This document shows positions 1-7,762 of a stretch of 10,655 nucleotides of DNA, one piece after another. The translations under genes and the position numbers were made by a program. The notes below the pieces were generated by a model that saw only the letters and a list, made by a program, of their open reading frames with translations, had not been told where the DNA came from and did no database searches. The DNA lies in assembly GCA_020722165.1 (NCBI GenBank), contig DYLI01000051.1, positions 1-10,655 of the forward strand. The letters run 5' to 3'. Positions within the stretch are counted from its first letter, which is position 1. The number at the start of each line of letters is the position of its first letter. Source of the DNA: Halothiobacillus neapolitanus (GTDB lineage Bacteria > Pseudomonadota > Gammaproteobacteria > Halothiobacillales > Halothiobacillaceae).

Positions 1-52
1 CACTACGTTCGGGACGTAGGGGTCGTAGGTTCGAATCCTATCACTCCGACCA
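1..52 (+). tRNA. tRNA-Pro (anticodon CGG), 5' end outside the window
   Basis: The 3' part of a proline tRNA. The anticodon arm is seen as CTACG / CGTAG closing the 7-base loop TTCGGGA, which gives anticodon CGG (reads CCG codons). It is followed by a short variable region, a T arm (GTAGG, loop TTCGAAT, CCTAT), the 3' acceptor strand CACTCCG, discriminator A at 49, and an encoded CCA at 50-52. The anticodon and T-arm sequence closely resembles E. coli proK from memory. The acceptor 5' strand and D arm lie upstream of the window. The gene converges on ligA, whose stop codon is 25 bases away. A 6-bp hairpin just downstream (66-87) has no T-run and is not a convincing terminator. Confidence 0.95.
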
Positions 53-77
53 TCATTCTCAGTGCTACGGCCTTCTA

Positions 78-2123
78 TTAAGCCGTACGCAACAAATCCC
101 GCAAACCTTGCGTATCCAGCACCGGCAATCCCAAGGCTTGCGCCTTGGTCAACTTGCTGCCTGCTGCTTCGCCTGCAATCACGGCGGTGGTTTTCTTCGA
201 TACGCTATCGTTCACTTTTGCGCCCAAGGCTTCCAGTGCGGCTTTGGTTTCTTCACGACTCATGCCGTCCAGGGTGCCAGTAATCACATAGGATTTGCCT
301 GCCAGCGGTTGAGCTGCGGTGTTTTGCGTGGGTGCATCCCAATGTACGCCCGCTGCCAGCAGTCCGTTAATCACATCCACGTTGTGCGCTTCGGCAAAAA
401 AACCAGCAATGTGCGCGGCGACGGTGATACCGACATCGGGCACGGCCTGCAAACGCGGGAAACGGTCTTTTTTGCGCTCCAATTGCGCTGTAAGCAGATC
501 AGCCGCTGCCGCCTCACGCAGCGCATCCAACGAACCGAAATGCCGCGCCAGCGCTTGCGCGGTGCTTTCCCCCACTTCGGCAATACCAAGCGCGAACAGG
601 AAGCGAGCCAAGGTGGTGGATTTGGATTTTTCTATGGCATCAAGCAGATTTTGCGCGGATTTCTGCGCCATGCGATCCAGTGCCGCCACGTCTTCCAGTC
701 GCAGGCGGTAGAGATCATCCAGCCGTTTGACCAAACCTGCTTCGTCCAACTGAGCAATGATTTTTTCGCCCAAGCCATCAATATCCATGGCGCGCCGGGC
801 GGCAAAATGGCGAATGGCCTCGCGGCGCTGGGCGGGGCAATACAGGCCGCCCGTGCAACGCGCAACCGCTTCGCCTTCAACCTGCTCGACATGCGAACCA
901 CATACCGGGCAGGTTGAAGGTGCAACAATTTCAAGCGCACCCGGTGGGCGACGCGCCGCCACGCTGCCGACAATTTCCGGAATCACATCCCCGGCGCGGC
1001 GCACGATGACCACATCACCCACGCGCACGTCCTTCTGCCGAATCATATCCATATTGTGCAAGCTGGCATTGCTCACCACCACCCCTCCGACATGCACCGG
1101 TTTAAGGCGGGCGACCGGGGTGAGCGCGCCAGTGCGCCCAACCTGCCAGTCCACGCCAAGCAGTTCAGTCAACTCTTCTTCGGGTGGAAACTTGAACGCC
1201 ACCGCCCAACGTGGAGCGCGTGAGACAAAACCTAAGCTTTGCTGATCGGCCAGCCGATTCACTTTGAATACTGCGCCGTCGATGTCGTAATCCAGGCTAT
1301 CGCGCAGGCCAAGAATCTTGGCGGCATACTCTTGCGCACCTACCGCGCCTTGCACCACGGCGTTGAGTGGGTTGACCGGCAAGCCAAACGTCCGCAACAG
1401 AGCCAGCATGTCGCTGTGCGTTTGCGGCAACTCTAGGCCTTCAATCGCCCCCCAGCCGTAGGCGAAAAAGCTCAAGGGGCGCGTGGCGGTGATACGCGAG
1501 TCAAGCTGGCGCAAACTGCCCGCAGCGGCATTACGCGGATTGGCAAAGGTTTTTTCACCGGACCGATCAAGACCTGCATTCAACGCCGCGAGCCCGCTGC
1601 GCGGCATGAACACTTCGCCACGCACCTCCATCACCGGCGGCACTGTCTCACCCAGCAAACGCAGCGGAATCGCGCGCACGGTGCGCACATTGGCGGTTAC
1701 ATCCTCGCCGCGCTCACCATCGCCGCGTGTAGCTGCGCGCAGCAAAACGCCATGCTCGTAGCGCAAGCTAATCGCCAGGCCGTCGATTTTGGCCTCGGCG
1801 TTGTACTCAACGCTGCCCACACCCAGTCGCTCGCGCACGCGCCGATCAAACTCGCTGAGCTCTCCGGCATCCATCGCGTTATCCAGCGAAAGCATGGGTA
1901 CACTGTGCACTACGCTGGCAAAGGCGGTCAGCGGCGCACCACCGACACGTTGCGTGGGCGAATCCGGGGTTTTCCACTCGGGATGCTCAGCCTCAATCGC
2001 CCGCAGCTCACGCATAAGACGGTCGTATTCGGCATCCGGAATGCTGGGCGCGTCCAACACATAATAGGCATGGTCATGCGCCGCGATTTCACGGCGCAGT
2101 TGTTGCAAGCGGGTTTGAGTCAT
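78..2123 (-). CDS. ligA: NAD-dependent DNA ligase LigA
   Basis: This enzyme seals nicks in duplex DNA using NAD+, joining Okazaki fragments and finishing repair. The 681-residue product has the full family layout. The N-terminal NMN-binding Ia domain carries YVLDAPSIPDAEYDRLMREL (21-40). The nucleotidyltransferase core has the adenylated lysine in AKIDG (Lys112). An OB fold is followed by a Cys4 zinc finger (Cys405, 408, 423, 429), helix-hairpin-helix repeats around 440-590, and a C-terminal BRCT domain (about 606-681). No key residue is missing. The reading frame stays open 21 codons further upstream into the preceding gene, but homology begins at MTQTRLQQLRREIAAHDHAY, so I place the start at 2123. 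It begins 7 bases after the stop of the upstream pilU-like gene with only a weak ribosome site, which suggests coupled translation. In many gammaproteobacteria ligA follows zipA instead. Confidence 0.97.
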   Translation of the reverse strand: MTQTRLQQLRREIAAHDHAYYVLDAPSIPDAEYDRLMRELRAIEAEHPEWKTPDSPTQRVGGAPLTAFASVVHSVPMLSLDNAMDAGELSEFDRRVRERLGVGSVEYNAEAKIDGLAISLRYEHGVLLRAATRGDGERGEDVTANVRTVRAIPLRLLGETVPPVMEVRGEVFMPRSGLAALNAGLDRSGEKTFANPRNAAAGSLRQLDSRITATRPLSFFAYGWGAIEGLELPQTHSDMLALLRTFGLPVNPLNAVVQGAVGAQEYAAKILGLRDSLDYDIDGAVFKVNRLADQQSLGFVSRAPRWAVAFKFPPEEELTELLGVDWQVGRTGALTPVARLKPVHVGGVVVSNASLHNMDMIRQKDVRVGDVVIVRRAGDVIPEIVGSVAARRPPGALEIVAPSTCPVCGSHVEQVEGEAVARCTGGLYCPAQRREAIRHFAARRAMDIDGLGEKIIAQLDEAGLVKRLDDLYRLRLEDVAALDRMAQKSAQNLLDAIEKSKSTTLARFLFALGIAEVGESTAQALARHFGSLDALREAAAADLLTAQLERKKDRFPRLQAVPDVGITVAAHIAGFFAEAHNVDVINGLLAAGVHWDAPTQNTAAQPLAGKSYVITGTLDGMSREETKAALEALGAKVNDSVSKKTTAVIAGEAAGSKLTKAQALGLPVLDTQGLRDLLRTA

Positions 2124-2130
2124 GCTGGCG

Positions 2131-3279
2131 CTAAAGTGATGGCAAATCCGAGAGCACTGTTTCAATGGGTTCATCCTGCTCCGCACGCGCGCCAGGCAGA
2201 ATCAAATCGCCACCAAAGTTCATACGCCACTCCATGTCGCGACGTGAGTCGCATTGACGCAAGGCTTCTTCGCGGCTAATCAAACCCTGCTGGAACAGGT
2301 CGAACAAGGCTTGATCGAAGGTCTGCATGCCCGCGACACCGCCCTTTTTCATAATCTCAGGAATCTCATCCACCCGCCCACGGCGAATCAAATCGCTGAT
2401 GTAACCGGAGTTGAGCAGAATTTCATTCGCCGGCAAACGGCGGCCATCCACCCCCATGACCAGGCGTTGCGAAACAATCGCCACCAAGGTGAGGGAAAGA
2501 TCCATGAGCACCTGGTCGCGCGCTTCGGGCGGAAAGAAGCGCAAAATACGATCCAACGCCTGACTGCTGTTGGTTGAGTGCAGGGTGGTAACGCACAAAT
2601 GCCCGGTGTCGGCGAAGGCAATCGCGTGGTTCATGGTTTCCTTATCACGCACCTCACCGATCATGATGACATCCGGCGCCTCGCGCATGGCTTCTTTTAG
2701 TGCTGCCGCGTACGAGTGCGTGTCCACGCCGACTTCACGCTGATTGACAATAGATTTTTGATGGCCGAAGGCGAACTCCATCGGGTCTTCAATAGTGAGC
2801 ACATGACCCGACATCGTTTTAATGCGGTAATCCAGCATCGTCGCCAAAGTTGAGGACTTACCCGAACCCGTCGCCCCAACCACCAAAATCAAACCGTGCT
2901 TTTCCATCACCAAATCGCGCAAGTCGAGGGGCAGACGCAACTCTTCAAATGAAGGAATTTTTTCTTTGATATGGCGAATGACCAAAGAGACTTCGCCGCG
3001 CTGCACAAACACATTCACCCGATAGCGCCCGCGCCCATCCAGGGACATGGCAAGATTCAGCTCCAAATCGCGCTCAAAACGGGCAACCTGATCCGAGCTT
3101 AATAGCGGGTAAATCATCTCCTTCACGGCACCAGGCTGGATTTTTTCCTGGCCAATCGGACGCAACTCGCCTTCAATTTTCACCTGTGGCGGCGCGCCGA
3201 CAGTGAAAAACAAATCCGATCCGCCACGCTCGGAGAGCAAACGCAGATAGGGATCCAGGGTTTGGTTTGTAGCCATCAT
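2131..3279 (-). CDS. Second PilU-like type IV pilus retraction ATPase
   Basis: A 382-residue hexameric secretion-type ATPase of the PilT/PilU family, expected at the cytoplasmic base of the type IV pilus. An N-terminal PAS-like domain (SDLFFTVGAPPQVKIEGELR, 21-40) is joined to a RecA-like core. The core has Walker A GATGSGKSS (135-143, Lys141), Asp box TIEDPME (162-168), Walker B with Glu209 in IMIGEVRD, and the His box with His227 and His234. All catalytic motifs are intact. Signature segments (REVGVDT, ETMNHAIAFADTGHLC, GMQTFDQALFDLF) match PilU more than PilT. A C-terminal tail of about 35 residues after the core is not one I recognise. The stop of the preceding pilU lies 2 bases before the first ATG, and GAGG sits 5 bases before it. 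Two ATGs are adjacent (3279 and 3276), so either could be used. Its role apart from the neighbouring PilU is unknown. Confidence 0.9.
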   Translation of the reverse strand: MMATNQTLDPYLRLLSERGGSDLFFTVGAPPQVKIEGELRPIGQEKIQPGAVKEMIYPLLSSDQVARFERDLELNLAMSLDGRGRYRVNVFVQRGEVSLVIRHIKEKIPSFEELRLPLDLRDLVMEKHGLILVVGATGSGKSSTLATMLDYRIKTMSGHVLTIEDPMEFAFGHQKSIVNQREVGVDTHSYAAALKEAMREAPDVIMIGEVRDKETMNHAIAFADTGHLCVTTLHSTNSSQALDRILRFFPPEARDQVLMDLSLTLVAIVSQRLVMGVDGRRLPANEILLNSGYISDLIRRGRVDEIPEIMKKGGVAGMQTFDQALFDLFQQGLISREEALRQCDSRRDMEWRMNFGGDLILPGARAEQDEPIETVLSDLPSL

Positions 3280-3281
3280 TG

Positions 3282-4457
3282 TTACCTCAACATCATCCCG
3301 CCACCGTGAGCCGTGTCGTCTTCACGTATTTCCATACTATCGGTTTCGCCGAGCAAATCACGCGTACGTGCCCGCTTACTATTCAGCTTGATCGCAATAC
3401 GCAGATCGTTGACCGAGTCGGCATTGCGCAAGCCTTCTTCAAAGCTGATTTGACCGCTTTCGTACAAATCAAACAAATGCTGGTCAAAGGTTTGCATGCC
3501 GTGTTCACGCGAGCGTTTGATGAGATCTTTCATCTCATGCACCTTGCCCTCGAAAATCAAATCGGCCATCAGCGGGGTGTTAATCAGAATTTCCACCGCA
3601 GGCACACGGCCATTGCCATCTTCGCGGCGCACCAAACGCTGTGAAATGACGGCTTTAAGATTAAGCGACAAATCCATCAGTAACTGATGACGTCGCTCGT
3701 CAGGGAAAAAGTTGATGATGCGGTCAAGCGCCTGGTTGGTGTTGTTGGCGTGCAAAGTCGTGAGGCACAAATGTCCCGTCTCGGCAAAGGCAATGGCGTG
3801 GTTCATGGTCTCGCGGTCGCGCACTTCGCCAATCAAAATCACATCCGGCGCTTGGCGCAGGGTGTTTTTCAGCGCGACTTCATAGCTTTCGGTGTCCACG
3901 CCCACTTCGCGCTGCGTGATGATGCACTTATCGTGCTGGTGTACAAACTCAATCGGGTCTTCAATGGTGACAATATGGCCCTGCGAGTTGGCGTTACGAT
4001 AACCCACCATCGCCGCCAGCGAGCTGGACTTACCCGAACTGGTCGCACCGACAAAAATAATCAACCCGCGCTTGGTCATCGACAATTCGCGTAAATTCGG
4101 TGGCAAACGCAGCTCTTCAAAGCTCGGAATATCGTGGCGAATCAGGCGCAACACCATACCCACCGAGCCACGCTGGTTAAACGCATTCACACGGAAACGC
4201 GCAATGCCCGGCAAGGCAATGGCGAAGTTAATTTCACGATGCTGCTCGAACTCAGATAATTGCTTATCGTTCATGATCGCACGGGTCAGAACTTCGCTGT
4301 GCGTCTGCGACAAGGCTTGCGTAGTCAAGGGCGTGATTAAGCCATTCAACTTGACGCTGGGTGGCGCGCCCTCGGTCACAAAAAGATCAGACGCATTGAG
4401 CTCAATCACCCGCCGCAACAGGTCTTGGACATAGCTAATCGCTTGATTGTTATCCAT
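3282..4457 (-). CDS. pilU: Type IV pilus retraction accessory ATPase PilU
   Basis: A 391-residue PilT paralogue that works with PilT to depolymerise the pilus during twitching motility. In studied species PilU drives retraction only when PilT is present. The match to P. aeruginosa PilU, from memory, is strong throughout: SDLFVTEGAPPSVKLNG (23-39), MTKRGLIIFVGA (127-138), ALKNTLRQAPDVILIGEVRD (195-214), AETGHLCLTTLHANNTNQAL (225-244), and a conserved end ADSVNDLRIAIKL (346-358). Walker A reads GATSSGKSS (137-145, Lys143). The serine at 140 replaces the glycine usual in the family, but the GxxxxGKS pattern is kept. Asp box TIEDPIE (164-170), Walker B Glu211 and the His-box histidines 229 and 236 are present. 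The ATG at 4457 has a good ribosome site (AGGGAG) about 8 bases upstream. It follows pilT by 42 bases and is nearly joined to the next gene, so all are probably one transcript. Confidence 0.95.
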   Translation of the reverse strand: MDNNQAISYVQDLLRRVIELNASDLFVTEGAPPSVKLNGLITPLTTQALSQTHSEVLTRAIMNDKQLSEFEQHREINFAIALPGIARFRVNAFNQRGSVGMVLRLIRHDIPSFEELRLPPNLRELSMTKRGLIIFVGATSSGKSSSLAAMVGYRNANSQGHIVTIEDPIEFVHQHDKCIITQREVGVDTESYEVALKNTLRQAPDVILIGEVRDRETMNHAIAFAETGHLCLTTLHANNTNQALDRIINFFPDERRHQLLMDLSLNLKAVISQRLVRREDGNGRVPAVEILINTPLMADLIFEGKVHEMKDLIKRSREHGMQTFDQHLFDLYESGQISFEEGLRNADSVNDLRIAIKLNSKRARTRDLLGETDSMEIREDDTAHGGGMMLR

Positions 4458-4499
4458 ATACTGACTCCCTGAAAATTGTCTTAAACGAACAACCCGGCC

Positions 4500-5537
4500 T
4501 TAGCCAAAGTCGGCCTTGTTCATCGCCGCAGTACGCGCCGACTCCCGCGTGATTACATTACGCGCCAGCAGCTCTTTAAGGTTTTGGTCTAGGGTCTGCA
4601 TTCCCATCGCCTGCCCGGTCTGAATGGCAGAATACATCTGGGCAATCTTTCCTTCACGAATCAGGTTACGAATCGCCGGTGTGCCGATCATGATCTCGTG
4701 CGCTGCAATACGCCCGCCGCCAACTTTTTTCAGCAGCGTCTGCGAAATCACCGCGCGCAGAGACTCGGACAACATGGAGCGCACCATCTCTTTTTCCGCC
4801 GCCGGGAACACGTCCACGATACGGTCAATGGTTTTGGCGGCGCTACTGGTGTGCAATGTTCCAAACACCAAGTGACCGGTTTCCGCCCCGGTCAGCGCCA
4901 AGCGAATGGTTTCCAGGTCACGCATTTCGCCCACCAAAATAACATCCGGGTCTTCACGCAGCGCCGAGCGTAGCGCATTGTTGAAACTATGCGTATCACG
5001 ATGCACTTCACGCTGGTTAATCAGCGCCTTCTTGCTCTGGTGAACGAATTCAATCGGATCTTCAATGGTCAAAACATGCGAATAATCTTTCTCGTTGATG
5101 TAGTTAATCATCGCCGCAAGGGTGGTGGATTTACCCGAACCGGTCGGCCCGGTGACCAGCACAATACCGCGTGGCTGTTCAGAGATTTCCTTGAAAATTT
5201 TCGGCGCACCCAATTCTTCGAGCGTTAAAACCTTGCTTGGAATGGTACGCATCACCACACCCGCACCACGGTTCTGCACGTAGGCATTGACACGAAAACG
5301 CGCCAAACTGGGAATTTCAAACGAAAAATCCGTTTCTAAATTATCTTCATAGTCCTTGCGCTGTTTGTCGTTCATGATGTCGTACACCATGGCATGTACG
5401 TCTTGATGCGACAACGCGGGGGCATTGATACGGCGAATATCACCATCCACACGAATCATCGGGGGCTCACCTGCGGATAAGTGCAAGTCCGACGCGCCAT
5501 TCTTTACCGAAAAAGCCAATAAGGTTTCAATATCCAC
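4500..5537 (-). CDS. pilT: Type IV pilus retraction ATPase PilT, GTG start
   Basis: The main motor that disassembles type IV pili, powering twitching, adhesion and DNA uptake. The 345-residue length matches P. aeruginosa PilT (344). Domains run in order: PAS-like N-terminal domain with GASDLHLSAGEPPMIRVDGD (14-33); Walker A GPTGSGKST (130-138, Lys136); Asp box TIEDPIE (157-163); Walker B with Glu204 in ILVGEMRD; His box GHLVFGTLH (221-229); and the AIRNLIRE motif (288-295), which is specific to PilT and needed for retraction. The frame stays open 132 codons upstream, through yggS on the other strand, but homology starts exactly at (V/M)DIETLLAFS. I therefore choose the GTG at 5537, which has a GGGG stretch a few bases upstream. 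The gene diverges from yggS across 24 bases, the same arrangement as in Pseudomonas, so any pilT promoter must lie inside yggS. I see no clear one. Confidence 0.97.
   Translation of the reverse strand: MDIETLLAFSVKNGASDLHLSAGEPPMIRVDGDIRRINAPALSHQDVHAMVYDIMNDKQRKDYEDNLETDFSFEIPSLARFRVNAYVQNRGAGVVMRTIPSKVLTLEELGAPKIFKEISEQPRGIVLVTGPTGSGKSTTLAAMINYINEKDYSHVLTIEDPIEFVHQSKKALINQREVHRDTHSFNNALRSALREDPDVILVGEMRDLETIRLALTGAETGHLVFGTLHTSSAAKTIDRIVDVFPAAEKEMVRSMLSESLRAVISQTLLKKVGGGRIAAHEIMIGTPAIRNLIREGKIAQMYSAIQTGQAMGMQTLDQNLKELLARNVITRESARTAAMNKADFG
5503..5531 (+). promoter_or_regulatory. Weak candidate sigma70 promoter for yggS-proC-yggT
   Basis: TTTACC (5503-5508, 4 of 6 to the -35 consensus), a 17-base spacer, and TTCAAT (5526-5531, 4 of 6 to the -10 consensus) lie about 30 bases before the yggS ATG, inside the first codons of pilT. 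The spacing is ideal, but neither hexamer is strong and there is no other support. It is listed because the 24-base gap forces any yggS promoter into this area. Confidence 0.2.
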
Positions 5538-5561
5538 ACAACACCCCGACAATGAACAGCT

Positions 5562-6332
5562 ATGATCGATCCAAAAACATGGGATGAAGGTACTGCCCCA
5601 AACAGCTTTGCGCAAGCTGACAGCGCGCAAAATCCAACACTCGCGGCCGCTTTGTGTACGCGTATCGAGCATATTGTGCAGCGCATCGCCACAGTGCGCA
5701 GCGGTGCCAATGCCACACAAGAGACGCACATCCTCGCGGTTAGCAAAACTGTTAACGCTGAAAATATGCGCGCCGCCTTCGCCTGCGGCCAACGCGCTTT
5801 TGGCGAAAGCTACTTGCAAGACGCGCTCCTCAAGCAAGAAGCTCTGAATGATCTTGGCATTGAATGGCACTTCATCGGCCCGGTGCAAGCCAATAAAACG
5901 CGCCCGATTGCCGAGCATTTTGCCTGGGTACACAGCGTTGACCGCCTGCGCATTGCCGAACGCTTAAGCCAGCAGCGCCCCGCCGAACTGCCCGCGCTGA
6001 ATATCTGTATCCAGGTGAATATCGACCGCGAAGCGAGTAAATCTGGTGTCCTGCCCGAAGACCTATCTGCGCTCGCCCACCGCATTGCCACCTTGCCACG
6101 CTTACGTTTGCGCGGCCTCATGGCCATCCCGCGCCCGACCGATCATCATGAGGCACAGGCCGATAGCTTTCGCCGGGTGCGTGAATTGCAGGAAAGCCTG
6201 TGCCGCGAGGGGCTCGCACTCGACACCCTCTCCATGGGCATGTCGGATGACCTTGAAGCCGCCGTGGCTCAGGGTGCAACATGGGTGCGTATTGGTACGG
6301 CTATTTTTGGCACGCGCCCGTCATCCGACTAG
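5562..6332 (+). CDS. yggS: YggS/PLPBP family pyridoxal-phosphate homeostasis protein
   Basis: A single-domain (beta/alpha)8-barrel protein that binds pyridoxal 5'-phosphate and balances free PLP and amino-acid pools. It has no known catalytic activity. The PLP lysine is Lys62 in ILAVSKT (57-63). Further family segments are FGESYLQDA, IEWHFIGPVQANK, HSVDRLRIAERL, INIDREASKSGV-like VNIDREASKSGV, LRLRGLMAIP, LSMGMSDDLEAAVAQGAT and VRIGTAIFG. At 256 residues it is about 26 longer at the N-terminus than E. coli YggS, and the ATG at 5562 has no visible ribosome site. The TTG at 5652 or GTG at 5676 would give a family-length protein, so the start is uncertain. It leads an apparent operon with proC (35-base gap) and yggT, and diverges from pilT. 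Confidence 0.94.
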   Translation: MIDPKTWDEGTAPNSFAQADSAQNPTLAAALCTRIEHIVQRIATVRSGANATQETHILAVSKTVNAENMRAAFACGQRAFGESYLQDALLKQEALNDLGIEWHFIGPVQANKTRPIAEHFAWVHSVDRLRIAERLSQQRPAELPALNICIQVNIDREASKSGVLPEDLSALAHRIATLPRLRLRGLMAIPRPTDHHEAQADSFRRVRELQESLCREGLALDTLSMGMSDDLEAAVAQGATWVRIGTAIFGTRPSSD

Positions 6333-6367
6333 AATCAGACCATCCACAATCACCGAGGGCTTCCAAA

Positions 6368-7195
6368 ATGAATCCTTTCATCAGCTTTATCGGCGGCGGC
6401 AATATGGCTCGCGCCCTGACCAGCGGACTGTTGCGCAATAACCATCCTGCCGAGCGCCTCTGCGTCTCCGACCCCAATATCGAAGCACGCGAGCTTTTCG
6501 CTGCCCAAGGTGTCTGCGTGCTCAGCGACAACGTGCAGGCCGTGCAACAAGCCAACATCATCGTGCTGGCGGTCAAGCCGCAAGCCCTCGCCGCCGTGGC
6601 GCACGACCTTGGCACCCAGCTGCGCCCGGAACAACTGGTTATCAGTATCGCCGCCGGCGTACGCATTGACACCCTGCGCCGCTGGCTGGGCGGACACAGC
6701 CGCATCGTGCGCGCCATGCCCAACACCCCCGCGCTGGTGCAAGCTGGCGCAACGGGCTTATACGCCCCCAGCGAAGTCAGCGCCGAAGAACGCGCCCTAG
6801 CCGAATCACTCATGCGCGCCGTCGGCGTGTGCGTCTGGGTGCAAAGCGAAGCCCTACTGGACAGTGTCACCGCACTTTCCGGCAGCGGCCCGGCCTATGC
6901 GTTTTTAGTCATGGAAGCCATGCAGGCGGCGGGTGAAAAGCTCGGCCTAGATGCCGCCACCGCCCGCCTGCTGACGCTGGAAACCATTTTCGGCGCTGCC
7001 CGCCTTGCGCTTGAATCGAATGAAGAACCCAGCGTGCTGCGCGCACGCGTCACCTCCAAAGGCGGCACGACTGAGCGCGGCATTGCGGCACTCGAAGCAG
7101 CCGGACTGATGATGGCCTTTGAAAATGCACTCCAAGCCGCCCGCAACCGCGCCGCCGAGCTCGCCACATTGCTGGACGCAGGAGATCAAGCCTGA
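6368..7195 (+). CDS. proC: Pyrroline-5-carboxylate reductase ProC
   Basis: Catalyses the last step of proline synthesis, NAD(P)H-dependent reduction of 1-pyrroline-5-carboxylate to L-proline, in the cytoplasm. The 275-residue product has the N-terminal Rossmann fold (FISFIGGGNMARAL, 4-17). The middle motif VRAMPNTPALV (114-124) follows. The C-terminal dimerisation and substrate domain has SGSGPAYAFLVMEA (171-184) and VTSKGGTTERGI (228-239). Length and motifs are typical. The ATG at 6368 has GAGGG 8 bases upstream and fits the family start, although the frame is open 29 codons further into yggS. The stop codon shares its last base with the yggT start (TGATG), which implies coupled translation. 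Nothing is unusual in the protein. Confidence 0.97.
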   Translation: MNPFISFIGGGNMARALTSGLLRNNHPAERLCVSDPNIEARELFAAQGVCVLSDNVQAVQQANIIVLAVKPQALAAVAHDLGTQLRPEQLVISIAAGVRIDTLRRWLGGHSRIVRAMPNTPALVQAGATGLYAPSEVSAEERALAESLMRAVGVCVWVQSEALLDSVTALSGSGPAYAFLVMEAMQAAGEKLGLDAATARLLTLETIFGAARLALESNEEPSVLRARVTSKGGTTERGIAALEAAGLMMAFENALQAARNRAAELATLLDAGDQA

Positions 7196-7758
7196 TGGAT
7201 GCTGCCATGACCCAGCCCATCGTGCTGCTACTCCGCCTTGTGTTCGATTTGGTGATTATTTTCTTGCTCATGCGTTTTAGCTTGCAACTGGCGCGCGCCG
7301 ATTTTTTCAATCCTATCAGCCAGTCCATTGTGCAACTGACCAATCCCTTGCTCGCTCCGTTACGCCGTGTGATTCCAGCCATCAAGGGGCAGGACACAGC
7401 CGCATTAGTGCTGGCCTATGTGCTCGCGCTGGTGTTTCTCGTCGTGGCATACAGCGTGACCGGCGGCATCCCCAACCCATTGCTCTTGCTGCTGCTCGCC
7501 CCACTGCATCTACTGGAAATCATCCTCGACATGCTGTTTTGGGGAGTCATTATCCACGCCATCCTGAGCTGGTTTCCCACTGCGCAAAGCGCACCCGCCG
7601 CACGTGTACTCGATCAGCTCATAACACCGCTGCTCGCGCCCATACGCCGCATGATCCCCGATCTTGGCGGCATTGACCTCTCGCCCATCGCCCTGCTTTT
7701 ACTGGTGCAAATCCTCAAAATCAGCGTCGTGCCGCTTTTGGTCAACCTGCTGGTGTGA
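7195..7758 (+). CDS. yggT: YggT family inner-membrane protein
   Basis: A 187-residue integral membrane protein made of two tandem YGGT repeats. Each repeat has a hydrophobic helix, a loop with the family signature, and another helix. The signatures are NPLLAPLRRVIPAIKG (50-65) and TPLLAPIRRMIPDLGG (144-159). Likely transmembrane spans are about 8-28, 68-88, 95-123 and 162-186. The family's role is poorly defined; links to potassium or osmotic balance have been reported in E. coli. The ATG at 7195 overlaps the proC stop and has AGGAG about 10 bases upstream. An in-frame ATG at 7207 is possible. In Pseudomonas this gene is followed by the small gene yggU, which is absent here. A palindromic repeat follows instead. 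Confidence 0.93.
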   Translation: MDAAMTQPIVLLLRLVFDLVIIFLLMRFSLQLARADFFNPISQSIVQLTNPLLAPLRRVIPAIKGQDTAALVLAYVLALVFLVVAYSVTGGIPNPLLLLLLAPLHLLEIILDMLFWGVIIHAILSWFPTAQSAPAARVLDQLITPLLAPIRRMIPDLGGIDLSPIALLLLVQILKISVVPLLVNLLV

Positions 7759-7762
7759 CTGT

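Noticed and set aside
1..52. tRNA 3' end as an attachment site of an integrated element
   Set aside because: No repeat of the tRNA end, integrase or phage-like gene occurs in the window; the adjoining genes are housekeeping.
66..87. Hairpin TACGGC / GCCGTA between the tRNA and ligA as a terminator
   Set aside because: It has only six pairs around a 10-base loop, overlaps the ligA stop, and has no T-run on either strand.
108..917. A long plus-strand open frame of 269 codons inside ligA
   Set aside because: It is antisense to strongly conserved ligA codons, has no family signature, and long antisense frames are expected in GC-rich genes.
1752..2279. A plus-strand open frame of 175 codons across the ligA/pilU-like junction
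   Set aside because: It is antisense to two clear genes, has no recognisable motif or ribosome site, and is explained by codon bias.
5538..5933. A 132-codon N-terminal extension of PilT
   Set aside because: It lies wholly antisense to yggS, and PilT homology and length begin exactly at the GTG at 5537.
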